Shown piece after piece: positions 43,878-51,884 of a DNA stretch of 64,000 nt. Origin of the DNA: Labrys okinawensis (lineage in GTDB: Bacteria; Pseudomonadota; Alphaproteobacteria; Rhizobiales; Labraceae). Location of the stretch: the NCBI RefSeq assembly GCF_002982075.1, contig NZ_PUEJ01000001.1:186001-250000 (forward strand), given 5' to 3'. How positions within the stretch are numbered: the stretch's first letter is position 1; each line of letters begins with the position of its first letter. A model generated the notes under the pieces. The model was not told the DNA's origin. It saw only the letters and a list, made by a program, of their open reading frames with translations, and ran no database searches. The translations under genes and the position numbers were made by a program.

Positions 43878-45200
43878 TCAGGCGCGCAAGGCCGTCGCCA
43901 GCTTCGGCGGAGGGCGTATCGGCGCCCGTCGATCGAGACGCTGGGCGACGGATGTCGCGATATCCCGTGCTCGGATCGAAAGAAGGGAGAAGGAACCCGC
44001 ATCGCCAAAGCCGTGGGAACTCTCGCACAGGCCGTTGAGATAAACGGGCGGCGCATCCGGTCCCACCAGGCTATAGTCTCTCGCGACCGCAAGGCCTTGG
44101 ACCGGGTGGAATTCGTATTCGTTGCACAACTCGGTGAGGAGCGGATGAAGCAGCTCGCGCTGGCCGCCACTTCCCAAATCCAGGAACCCGGTGGCGAGGA
44201 CCACCGCATCCGCCGCCAGTTCGCGTATGGTCTGCGTGTAACGGTCCTGGATGGTGAGCCTGGTTTTCCCGCCAGCCGAGATGCAGCGCCGGATATCGGC
44301 GTTGTTGATGATGTCGAGATGGCCCGGCCGTCCCTCCAGACGCGATTCATAGCGTCGCAGATAGAGCTGATTGATCACGTCGGCATCGGCCGCCGAGTAG
44401 TTGGTCGATCTCAGCTCCCGGGAGAGCGCCATCCGCCCGTCCCAGGATGCAGCATGGAAGTAGTCGGTAAACTGCGGGAAGTAGATCTCACCGGTGAAGG
44501 GGCTGGTATCCTTGAGCCTGTAACCGTAGCCGCGCATGAGGCCATGGATCTCGGCCTGCGGAAAGCGGCCATCGAGATCAAGCATGATTTCGACGGCGCT
44601 CTGGCTGGCGCCGACGACGACGATCTTTTCGGGCTGGGACAACTGCGTGATCTTGGGCAGATAGTCCGAGAGGTGGAAAATCGTCTCGCCCAGGAGACCG
44701 GTGAAAGGCTCCGGGATATTGGCACTGCGCCCCGGTCCTATCACGGCAGCGCGGGCCAGATAGCGCGTGCCGTCGGCGCAGTCGACCTGGAGCAGGCGAT
44801 CCGCGCCGGCACCGTGAACCACCTGTAGACCGGTCACGGTGTGGCCATAGGAGACCAGATGCGAGAAATGCTCGGACACCCATTCGACGTAATGCGCAAA
44901 TTCACGGCGCAGCGGATAGGCGCTGCCGAGATTGAGATAGTCGAAGAAGCGGCCCGATTGATGCAAATAGTTCACGAAGCCGAAGCGGCTCCGGGGATTG
45001 ACGGGGGTAATCAGATCCCGCAGCGGGTTGTGCTGGATGTCGCTGCCGCGAAGCAGCATGGTAGGCTGCCAGGCGAATGCCGGGCGTGCCTCGATGAAGT
45101 GGACGGAGCCTGAAAAGCCCGCTTCGTCCAGCGCCACGGCGAGGGCGAGATTGGCCGGGCCGAAGCCGATACCGATGAGGTCGATGATGGGAGGCTTCAC
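43878..45200 (-). CDS. Lysine/ornithine-type N-monooxygenase, SidA/IucD/PvdA family
   Basis: Protein of 440 residues hydroxylating the side-chain amine of a diamino acid. FAD motif LIGIGFGPANLALAVALDEA (9-28), conserved FAWQPTMLLRGSDIQHNPLR followed by DLITPVNPRSRFGFVNYLH, NADPH motif VVVGASQSAVEIMLDL (about 194) and the C-terminal ATGFLDL (about 335). These are the full set for lysine, ornithine or diaminobutyrate N-hydroxylases. The start overlaps the MetRS-like stop as ATGA. With the cupin and MetRS-like genes it would supply the N-hydroxy substrate for N-N bond formation. No siderophore synthetase (NRPS or IucA type) lies near. Confidence 0.92.
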   Translation of the reverse strand: MKPPIIDLIGIGFGPANLALAVALDEAGFSGSVHFIEARPAFAWQPTMLLRGSDIQHNPLRDLITPVNPRSRFGFVNYLHQSGRFFDYLNLGSAYPLRREFAHYVEWVSEHFSHLVSYGHTVTGLQVVHGAGADRLLQVDCADGTRYLARAAVIGPGRSANIPEPFTGLLGETIFHLSDYLPKITQLSQPEKIVVVGASQSAVEIMLDLDGRFPQAEIHGLMRGYGYRLKDTSPFTGEIYFPQFTDYFHAASWDGRMALSRELRSTNYSAADADVINQLYLRRYESRLEGRPGHLDIINNADIRRCISAGGKTRLTIQDRYTQTIRELAADAVVLATGFLDLGSGGQRELLHPLLTELCNEYEFHPVQGLAVARDYSLVGPDAPPVYLNGLCESSHGFGDAGSFSLLSIRARDIATSVAQRLDRRAPIRPPPKLATALRA

Positions 45201-46837
45201 GACGCTCTCCTCAGGGCTGGCTGCTGGTCGACCCAGGCGGCGAGTGCCTGGTCATAGGTCGCTGCCTCGATCTGGCACTCCTGGCCGGCCAGGCTGGCAG
45301 GCCAGGTGTCGGTGGCAGTCCTGGCGAAAGCCTCGCCAAGGCGGTCGCTGAAGGCCGGCATCAGGGGGCGGGTTACGAGCGGCAGAACCAGTTGGAAAAG
45401 GCCAGCCAGATAGCGGACCTCCTCGATCGCCTCGGCCCGGGCGAGACGGGGCGAAAGGGCGTGTCGGCTCCCGGCGGCAATGCGCACCAGCAACTGGCTC
45501 AGATGTTCGGCGATACGCTGGGGGCTGAAGGTCTCGATTTCGTGGAAACGGGCGAAGCGAGCCAGCACGCCGCCGAGGCGCGCCGCGGTCTGTTCGTCGA
45601 TGCGCCAGCGCTGGCCCGACAATCCCAGCGCCGCGGCCGCTTCCAGGATGCCGCTCGCCGCCTCCCTGTAGGGTCGGGACAGGCGAACCTCGACCAGTTC
45701 GTCCATGGCGCTTTGGGTGAAATTCATCTTCTGATATTCGGGATTTGCCAGGGCCAGATAGAAGCGGACGGCATTGACGTCCCGTTCGCGCAGAAGGTCG
45801 CGCGCCCAGATCAGGTGCCCCTTCGATGTCGAGAATTTGAAGTTCTCGAGTTCGAAGAATTCGTTGGTCAGAATGGTGTCGACGATCCTGCAGTCGCCAT
45901 GGGCCCAGGCCAGGGCCGGATGCACGAAGGTGAAGAAGAAGCTGTTGTCATAGCCGAGGAACTCGACGAGTTCGGCCTGCCGGCGCGGGCTCCAGAGGCC
46001 GGTCTCGCTGCCGTCGCCGGTGGCCTTTTCGCCCTCGGCAATCCGCGTAGAGTTCACCAGGCCCGGCAGCATTTCCGCCCAGACATTCACGACCTGACCC
46101 TCAAGGCCGGTGAAAGGGGCGGGAATGCCCCAGTCCGAAGGGTAGGTGAGAGGATAGTCCGGCAGCGGTCTGGACAGCATCTCGAAGGCAAATTCGACGA
46201 CATGAGGCCGCCAGATGCCGCGCTTGCTTTCGTAGAAGGCCGTGAACTCGCTTCGGAACCGCTCCAGTTCCAGCACGGCGATCTCGACCTCGCGATAGTC
46301 GATGTCGCCGGCGGACCGGCTGGAGGAAACCAATTCGAGGGTGCGCGTGTCGTTGGGATGGCCGCAAGCCTCGCAGATCGCGCCCGCCGTCGGCGACCAG
46401 CAGACCGGGCAGTGGCCGGAGACGAAAGATTCGAACAAATAGCGATCCTCAGCCACCGAATAGGGGAAACGCCATGGCTTACGCACGGCGTGGCCATTGG
46501 CCTCCACCTTCGCCAGGAAGGACTGGACGAAGGCGACGTGCTCACCATCCACCATGTTGAAGGCGTCCATGCGGATGTCGGCCGCCTCGAGTGTCTGGCG
46601 CATCTCGCCATGGCAGGCGGTGGCCAGGCGATCCGGATTCTTGCCCAGGCGCTCGGCCGTGGTCACGACATAGCTCTGGTTGCGGTCGGCGGAACAGACA
46701 TAGCGGACGCGGTTGCCGCACATGCGCTGGTAGCGCGCGAAGATGTCGGCGCCGAGATAGGGGCCCGAAAGATGCCCGACGTGAAAATCCCCGTTCGGCG
46801 TGGGGGGCGTGGCGGTGACGATAAAGGTGCGGGTCAT
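45197..46837 (-). CDS. Methionyl-tRNA-synthetase-like enzyme of a putative hydrazine synthetase
   Basis: Class I synthetase-like protein, 546 residues. The Rossmann domain opens with TATPPTPNGDFHVGHLSGPY, where HVGH (19-22) is the HIGH motif. A zinc knuckle CPVC...CEAC lies near 141-155 and a helical C-domain follows from about 390. The second signature reads KFSTS (about 333) in place of KMSKS, so the important second lysine is a threonine. It sits in a biosynthetic operon, 4 bases after a cupin gene and overlapping an N-monooxygenase gene. In known hydrazine synthetases (Spb40, Tri28) a MetRS-like domain is fused behind a cupin and joins an amino acid to an N-hydroxy amine. I infer the same role with separate chains. 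Confidence 0.85.
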   Translation of the reverse strand: MTRTFIVTATPPTPNGDFHVGHLSGPYLGADIFARYQRMCGNRVRYVCSADRNQSYVVTTAERLGKNPDRLATACHGEMRQTLEAADIRMDAFNMVDGEHVAFVQSFLAKVEANGHAVRKPWRFPYSVAEDRYLFESFVSGHCPVCWSPTAGAICEACGHPNDTRTLELVSSSRSAGDIDYREVEIAVLELERFRSEFTAFYESKRGIWRPHVVEFAFEMLSRPLPDYPLTYPSDWGIPAPFTGLEGQVVNVWAEMLPGLVNSTRIAEGEKATGDGSETGLWSPRRQAELVEFLGYDNSFFFTFVHPALAWAHGDCRIVDTILTNEFFELENFKFSTSKGHLIWARDLLRERDVNAVRFYLALANPEYQKMNFTQSAMDELVEVRLSRPYREAASGILEAAAALGLSGQRWRIDEQTAARLGGVLARFARFHEIETFSPQRIAEHLSQLLVRIAAGSRHALSPRLARAEAIEEVRYLAGLFQLVLPLVTRPLMPAFSDRLGEAFARTATDTWPASLAGQECQIEAATYDQALAAWVDQQPALRRAS

Positions 46838-46841
46838 CGGG

Positions 46842-47195
46842 TCAGGCTCCCTTCGCATCCGCTTCCGGGGCACCCCACCACACGCACAGGAATGCAAGCT
46901 CCTCTTCCTGGGAGGTGTTGTTGACGAAATGCCGGGAGAAACGGGGCAGATAGACGACGTCGCCGCCTGCTACGGGACTGGTTTCTCCGTCGACCGTTAT
47001 CGTGCCGCTTCCCGAGATGAAGATGAACGTCTCCTCTTCGTCGTGATCATGCGGAATCGATTGCTGGCCCGGCATGACCTTCATGAAGGCACCACCCCAT
47101 GGCGGCGCCGCCACGCCTTTCCAGGGATAAAGCCGGCGAAAGGCTCCGCCATATTCGTCAGTCCAACCGTCAGCTCGTTCCGTCCTGATATGCAT
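46842..47195 (-). CDS. Cupin, putative N-N bond-forming partner of the MetRS-like enzyme
   Basis: Single-domain cupin of 117 residues. Motif 1 is complete (PGQQSIPHDHDEEETFIFIS with ligands H49, H51 and E55), and motif 2 gives the third histidine (GDVVYLPRFSRHFVNN, H89), so a metal site of three histidines is likely. I chose ATG 47195 behind GAGG; GTG 47204 is an alternative. It lies between the LysE gene (40 bases) and the MetRS-like gene (4 bases), in the same cupin-then-MetRS order as the fused hydrazine synthetases. In those enzymes the zinc cupin rearranges an O-acyl hydroxylamine into a hydrazine. A role only as a generic sugar or dioxygenase cupin cannot be excluded. Confidence 0.85.
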   Translation of the reverse strand: MHIRTERADGWTDEYGGAFRRLYPWKGVAAPPWGGAFMKVMPGQQSIPHDHDEEETFIFISGSGTITVDGETSPVAGGDVVYLPRFSRHFVNNTSQEEELAFLCVWWGAPEADAKGA

Positions 47196-47235
47196 GGTGC
47201 CCACCTCTGTTTGGGACGGTGGCTGATGCCACCAG

Positions 47236-47859
47236 TTAGGTGTGGAACACGGGCAGGAACATCCACAACGCTACGCCGATCAGGCAGATCGAGAAGAAGA
47301 TATTGACACCTCGACCTGACGTTCCTCCGCTAAACAGGCGCGCGATAGCAGCTCCAGCCAACGTCCACACGGCAAAAGCAATCAAGTTGTTGACAGTAAA
47401 TATTGTAGCTATGCTGAATACATGGCCGACCTTGTCTTCATAATTCCCCATGAATTGAGTAAATATGAGTCCAATGATCAGGTATGCCTTCGGATTGAGC
47501 AGGAGTATTATCGCTCCATCGACAAAGCTCGCACGCCCCTCGGTTGTTGAGCCCAGTTCGCTTTGTGGGCTGGCAAATGCCGCCTGGGCAAATTTGATGC
47601 CTAGCCACAACACGTAGAGCGCTCCGGCCACATTCAGGATCTTTGCCACATGGGGTTCCGATAAGAGCGTCAGACCCACCCCTAATCCGATCAGCAATGT
47701 CACGATGAATGTCGCCACGTGATAGCCCACAAGGGCTGGCACGGCTGCCCGGAAGCCACCGCTGGCTCCGAGCGTTGCGAAGAACGTGTTGCCCGGTCCC
47801 GGGCTGTAGGCGAGTGGAAAGAGGAAAATGACGAACGCGACCAGGGCCTCTCCGTTCAT
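47236..47859 (-). CDS. LysE/RhtB-family amino acid exporter
   Basis: Membrane exporter of 207 residues with six helices. The LysE signature is clear: FPLAYSPGPGNTFFATLGAS (14-33), VLWLGIKFAQAAFAS (about 84) and LLLNPKAYLIIGLIFTQFM (about 118). The start has GGAGG nine bases upstream. It is the first gene of the operon and its base composition is lower in GC than its neighbours. A 6-base stem-loop (47218-47233) separates it from the cupin gene. It likely exports the amino-acid-like product, giving self-protection. Confidence 0.92.
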   Translation of the reverse strand: MNGEALVAFVIFLFPLAYSPGPGNTFFATLGASGGFRAAVPALVGYHVATFIVTLLIGLGVGLTLLSEPHVAKILNVAGALYVLWLGIKFAQAAFASPQSELGSTTEGRASFVDGAIILLLNPKAYLIIGLIFTQFMGNYEDKVGHVFSIATIFTVNNLIAFAVWTLAGAAIARLFSGGTSGRGVNIFFSICLIGVALWMFLPVFHT

Positions 47860-47998
47860 GGCAAATACCTCCGGATGACGGTCATAGACGATTTAGATAC
47901 CTAAGGGGTGATATCCACTATTTCTGGGGGAGCGTCCATTTACATCATCGGGACAGGACAGAGATTAGGTGTGCTCTCGCAGATTTGTGGAGGACAAA

Positions 47999-49006
47999 TT
48001 GACCTCATTTTCTGCCAAGACGTCGCCGAGATCTCCGAGAGAAGTCGTAATCCTGGTTACGGAGGACGCGATTACGCTAGATGCTGCAGGGCCGATCCAG
48101 GCATTTCATGAGGTTGGCTTGAGGTATAAAGATAGGGCGTACCAAATTACTGTTGCTTCACCATATGGTGGAGTAATCCCCCTCGATAGCGGCATAAGAC
48201 TGGAGTCAAATTGTATATTTGACTTGAGTGCCGAAAAAATTGATACATTGTTGGTCGTTAGTTCATACAAATTCTTGAATTATACAGACGATTCTGCACT
48301 CATAGGATGGTTAAGAAAAATAAAGACAAGAATTAGACGTATTGGATCGCTGTCGATGGGAACGTTTTTGCTGGCAGAGGCGGGACTTTTGGATGGCGTG
48401 GATGTCGTGACCCATTGGAAGTGGCGCGCGCCGATGACTAAGCACTTTTCGTCCATGACGGTATTATCAAACTGTCTTTATCTGCGTAGCGGCAATATCT
48501 GGACGTCCGCTGGCATGACGTCCGGAATCGATATGGCTCTGGCAATGATCGAGGAGGATCACGGCAGGGCTCTTGCCCTCGACGTAGCCCGAACCTTGCT
48601 GGTCTTCATGCACAGGCCGGGCGGCCAAGCGCAAATCAGCATTCCGCTGGCTGCGCAGAGCAGGGACATCGATAGCCGCTTCGGCGCGCTTCACGACTGG
48701 ATCATTACAAATCTGTCGCGCAGGCTCGATATCGAGGTGCTCTCCGACTGGATGGGAATGAGCCCGCGGACCTTCGCCCGCCAGTACAAGGAGGCCGTTG
48801 GAGACACGCCCGCCAAGGTGATCCGCCGCATGCGCATCGAGGTAGCGAGGAGCCTGCTGGAAAAGACGAGCAACAGCATTTCTTCCATCGCGATCCAGTG
48901 CGGTTTCTCGGATGTCGAGAACATGCGACGGGCCTTCTTGAAAGATGGTCAGCTCGGCCCTGCCGAATATAGGGAGCGGTTTGCCGGATCGATGCGGGCC
49001 GACTAG
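47999..49006 (+). CDS. GlxA-type AraC-family transcriptional regulator
   Basis: Regulator of 335 residues with an N-terminal DJ-1/PfpI-like ligand domain (VVILVTEDAITLDAAGPIQA near 18; RRIGSLSMGTFLLAEAGLLD near 118, serine where the family often has cysteine) and two AraC helix-turn-helix motifs (LSDWMGMSPRTFARQYKEAV; ISSIAIQCGFSDVENMRRAF). I chose TTG 47999, with GGAGG five bases upstream. The first half is AT-richer than the second. It is divergent from the LysE gene across 139 bases and probably activates the operon in response to an amino-acid-like ligand. Confidence 0.9.
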   Translation: MTSFSAKTSPRSPREVVILVTEDAITLDAAGPIQAFHEVGLRYKDRAYQITVASPYGGVIPLDSGIRLESNCIFDLSAEKIDTLLVVSSYKFLNYTDDSALIGWLRKIKTRIRRIGSLSMGTFLLAEAGLLDGVDVVTHWKWRAPMTKHFSSMTVLSNCLYLRSGNIWTSAGMTSGIDMALAMIEEDHGRALALDVARTLLVFMHRPGGQAQISIPLAAQSRDIDSRFGALHDWIITNLSRRLDIEVLSDWMGMSPRTFARQYKEAVGDTPAKVIRRMRIEVARSLLEKTSNSISSIAIQCGFSDVENMRRAFLKDGQLGPAEYRERFAGSMRAD

Positions 49007-49036
49007 CGCCTCAAGGCGGTTACCCCGGGAGAACGG

Positions 49037-49822
49037 CTAGAGCCTCGCCGGGTTCGGCGAGAACGTCGACGTGACCGGAGGAAGGGCAAAAAGCGCATTG
49101 GAGACGCAGAACAGATCGCCTTCGGTGACGATGTAGTCGTTATAGGATGCGATGAAGCGATAGCCATGCGGCCGCAGGAGCGAGTCGATCGAGATCAGGT
49201 CTCCCCCCATGGCATTCTCCTTGGGCTGCAAGTCGTTGAACTCCACATAGATGAACCTGATGGCCCGCCGTTCGAGCATGCCCCGGCCGCCTTCGAGAAC
49301 GATGCGGTCGAAACCCTCGGTGTCGAGCTTGAGAACGTCGACCGTCTCGAAGCCGTTGCGCTCGCAATAGGCGTCGAGCGTCGTCGACTGCACGCTGATG
49401 CGGTCGGCTTCCTGCGGGTAGCGCAGCGCATATTGCGCCCGGTCGCTGAGACTGTTGATCTTCGAAGAGGGGTATTCGAACATGTCGACGGTGCCGTCCT
49501 GCACGCCCAGCGCCGCATTGACGCCGGCAAACCGCCGCTCCCCGCCGAGCCGCCGCATCAGAAAGGCGAATGTCTCCGGGTGCGGTTCGAAGCTGACGAT
49601 TCGCGCCACTGGGAATTTGTGCAGGGCGAGGGCCGCCGTCTCGCCATCATTGGCTCCGACATCGAAAACGGTCGCGATGGGATAGTGCCAGGCTTCGGCG
49701 AGACGGCGAATGTCCGCCCAGGGATCGTGGCCGAATTTGGCTCCGGCCCTGATCAGGAGCAGCCCGTGCCGGGCCAGCATCCCCTTTACCAGCCTGGAGA
49801 TTTGCGCGCGGAGAACGCCCAT
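49037..49822 (-). CDS. FkbM-family methyltransferase
   Basis: SAM-dependent methyltransferase of about 261 residues. SAM motif [20 protein letters not shown], acidic residue in [18 protein letters not shown], and [16 protein letters not shown], all typical for FkbM. The [20 protein letters not shown] insert fits the polysaccharide-type group. It may O-methylate a sugar of the exopolysaccharide. ATG 49822 is the most plausible start; the frame runs to 49927. Convergent with the AraC gene, on the edge of the polysaccharide region. Confidence 0.88.
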   Translation of the reverse strand: MGVLRAQISRLVKGMLARHGLLLIRAGAKFGHDPWADIRRLAEAWHYPIATVFDVGANDGETAALALHKFPVARIVSFEPHPETFAFLMRRLGGERRFAGVNAALGVQDGTVDMFEYPSSKINSLSDRAQYALRYPQEADRISVQSTTLDAYCERNGFETVDVLKLDTEGFDRIVLEGGRGMLERRAIRFIYVEFNDLQPKENAMGGDLISIDSLLRPHGYRFIASYNDYIVTEGDLFCVSNALFALPPVTSTFSPNPARL

Positions 49823-50007
49823 CGCCGTGTTGCACTCCAAGCTCGCCCGCTTTGACCGCCGGGCGGGCATGATCGATGACGGCTTATTACGGCATTTTCC
49901 CGGGCATGGCAGCCCCGTGCGCGCCATGGCAAGGTCGGTTCGGGGCGAAAGGGCGGAAGGGCAAGGCAGGCCCGGCGACGGCGCGTGGTTTGCCGCCGGA
50001 TTTGACG

Positions 50008-50064
50008 ACTCCCGAAAAATCGATAGTTTTCTTGGTCATGACAGTCTTGAAACACAGCGTCACG
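50008..50064 (-). repeat. Dispersed repeat, copy E (diverged half)
   Basis: CCCGAAAAATCGATAGTTTT aligns with the second stem-loop of the family (TCTGGAAAAGTCGATAGACT in the other copies), and CTTGAAACACAGCGTCAC with its flank. It lies in the 268-bp region between the methyltransferase and decarboxylase genes. Confidence 0.5.
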
Positions 50065-50090
50065 CTCGCCGGAGCAACAGGAATGCGGCT

Positions 50091-51068
50091 GTGACCGGCG
50101 TCTTGGTGGCGGGTGGCGCTGGATTTCTCGGCTCGCATCTGTGCGAGCGCCTATTGAGAGACAATAAAGAAGTTCTTTGCGTTGACAATTTCTTTACCGG
50201 CTCACGGCGCAACGTGGACCAACTTATCGGAAACCCCGCTTTTAAGCTGCTGAACCACGATATTACGACGCCTTTGCGCGTCGAAGCCGGCGAGATCTAC
50301 AATCTGGCCTGCCCGGCTTCGCCGAAACACTACCAGTTCGATCCGGTCCAGACGACCAAGACGAATGTGCTGGGTGCCATCAATGTGCTGGATCTGGCGC
50401 GGCTCCTGAAGGTGAAGGTCCTGCAGGCCTCCACCTCCGAGGTCTATGGCGACCCGCATACCCATCCCCAGGCGGAGGATTATTGGGGGAACGTCAATCC
50501 AATCGGGGCGCGCTCCTGCTATGACGAGGGCAAGCGCTGTGCCGAAACCTTGTTCTTCGACTATATCCGGCAATATGACGTCCCGGCCAAAGTCGTGCGG
50601 ATTTTCAACACCTACGGCCCGCGCATGCAGCCAGACGATGGGCGGGTGGTGTCGAATTTCATCGTCCAGGCGCTGTGCAACCAGGACATCACGATCTATG
50701 GGGATGGCGGGCAGACGCGCTCCTTCTGCTATGTCGACGACCTGATCGAAGCCCTGGTTCGCATGATGGCGACGCCGGCCGACATTCACGGGCCGGTCAA
50801 TATCGGCAATCCCGTGGAGATCACCGTTCGTCACCTTGCCGAGCTGATCATCGAGCTGACGGGTTCGTCGTCCCGGCTCGAATTCCGGCCCTTGCCGACG
50901 GATGATCCGCGCCAGCGCCAGCCCGATATCGCCAAGGCGCGCGCGCTTCTGGGGTGGGGCCCGTCCATCGGCCTTCGCGACGGCCTCGCCAGGACCATCG
51001 CCTATTTCGAGGATCTGCTGAGATCGGACGAATATGGGGCGCTGCGCAGTCTGAGCCCGGCCCAATGA
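50091..51068 (+). CDS. UDP-glucuronate decarboxylase (UDP-xylose synthase)
   Basis: Extended SDR enzyme of 325 residues making UDP-xylose from UDP-glucuronate. NAD motif [20 protein letters not shown] (3-22), [37 protein letters not shown], serine of STSEVYGDP (about 117), catalytic tyrosine and lysine in [15 protein letters not shown], and [20 protein letters not shown]. These are the UXS family hallmarks. I chose GTG 50091, with AGGAA upstream; the longer frame to 49710 is antisense to the methyltransferase gene. It supplies xylose for the polysaccharide. Confidence 0.93.
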   Translation: MTGVLVAGGAGFLGSHLCERLLRDNKEVLCVDNFFTGSRRNVDQLIGNPAFKLLNHDITTPLRVEAGEIYNLACPASPKHYQFDPVQTTKTNVLGAINVLDLARLLKVKVLQASTSEVYGDPHTHPQAEDYWGNVNPIGARSCYDEGKRCAETLFFDYIRQYDVPAKVVRIFNTYGPRMQPDDGRVVSNFIVQALCNQDITIYGDGGQTRSFCYVDDLIEALVRMMATPADIHGPVNIGNPVEITVRHLAELIIELTGSSSRLEFRPLPTDDPRQRQPDIAKARALLGWGPSIGLRDGLARTIAYFEDLLRSDEYGALRSLSPAQ

Positions 51069-51180
51069 GGTCTCGCGGCCGCCCCCCGGGGTCGGCCGCG
51101 CTCTCAATGCGATTGTTGATCGGCGGGGCTTGGTCTAACTTGCGAGGCTAACCTGACGGGACTGGCGCCGGGAGAGGGGC

Positions 51181-51828
51181 ATGAAATTTCTGCTCAAGGC
51201 ATGGGGGCCGTTGCTTCTGACATTCGCCCTTGCTGTTTCGCCAATTCTGCTCGCACAGGCCCGCGCCCAGATCATCACCAACGGCGGCTTCGAAACGACG
51301 ACGGGGTGGACTTACAGCGGAGGGTCTACGCGGACCCAAGAAGGCACGATATTTCTCAACCCGCCGGCACATAGCGGGAGTTTTTATGGCACGATTGCCA
51401 CAGGCGGCGGCACGATTTCACAATCCATCACTATTCCGACCGCTGGTACCTATCAACTGAGCTTTTATCTCGCTCCGCAGATTTCTCTTTCTATTGGATT
51501 TTTGAATTTTAGTGTGCAGATAGGTGGAGTCACCTATAATTTGACTTATGGAGTTACGATTGTTGGTTTGGGTGGATATAATCTTTACACCCTTACAGTA
51601 AATTTACCTGCTGGTGTAACAAATCTCGTCTTCACCAACTTGCCGGGCTTGCTGACAGCGCCCCTGCGTCTGGACGACGTATCCCTCGTGCAGATCCCGG
51701 GGCCCGTGCCGGGTACGAGTACGATTTCCTATTTGGCGGTGGCGTTGCTGATCCTGATAATGGGACGAAAGAAAATGAGGGACTGGCTGCGGTGGTTCAG
51801 GAGCCTGTCAGCGGCGGGCGGTTCGTAA
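51181..51828 (+). CDS. Secreted protein with candidate C-terminal exosortase sorting signal
   Basis: Protein of 215 residues. A signal peptide (MKFLLKAWGPLLLTFALAVS...) precedes NGGFETTTGWTYSGG, the opening of DUF642-like or carbohydrate-binding jelly-roll domains, then beta-rich low-complexity G/T/I/L sequence. The C-terminus has PGPVPGTSTISYLAVALLIL followed by IMGRKKMRDW: a VP-x-TS motif, one helix and a basic cluster, as in PEP-CTERM-type signals. About 15 residues follow the basic cluster, more than usual. The middle third (51480-51610) is clearly AT-richer than the surroundings. An exosortase-like gene lies 1.4 kb away and may process it. Confidence 0.7.
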   Translation: MKFLLKAWGPLLLTFALAVSPILLAQARAQIITNGGFETTTGWTYSGGSTRTQEGTIFLNPPAHSGSFYGTIATGGGTISQSITIPTAGTYQLSFYLAPQISLSIGFLNFSVQIGGVTYNLTYGVTIVGLGGYNLYTLTVNLPAGVTNLVFTNLPGLLTAPLRLDDVSLVQIPGPVPGTSTISYLAVALLILIMGRKKMRDWLRWFRSLSAAGGS

Positions 51829-51884
51829 TTGTGGCTTGTTAGCCGCGCTCCATTTCCAGGTCACGCGTCAGGGCAACAATCGAA

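Noticed and set aside
39953..45200. Hydroxamate siderophore cluster
   Set aside because: N-monooxygenases are present but no acyltransferase, IucA/IucC or NRPS synthetase and no receptor gene; the cupin-MetRS pair fits hydrazine synthesis better.
45197..46837. Housekeeping methionyl-tRNA synthetase metG
   Set aside because: Altered KMSKS motif, position in a biosynthetic operon and overlap with an N-monooxygenase gene argue for a specialised paralogue.
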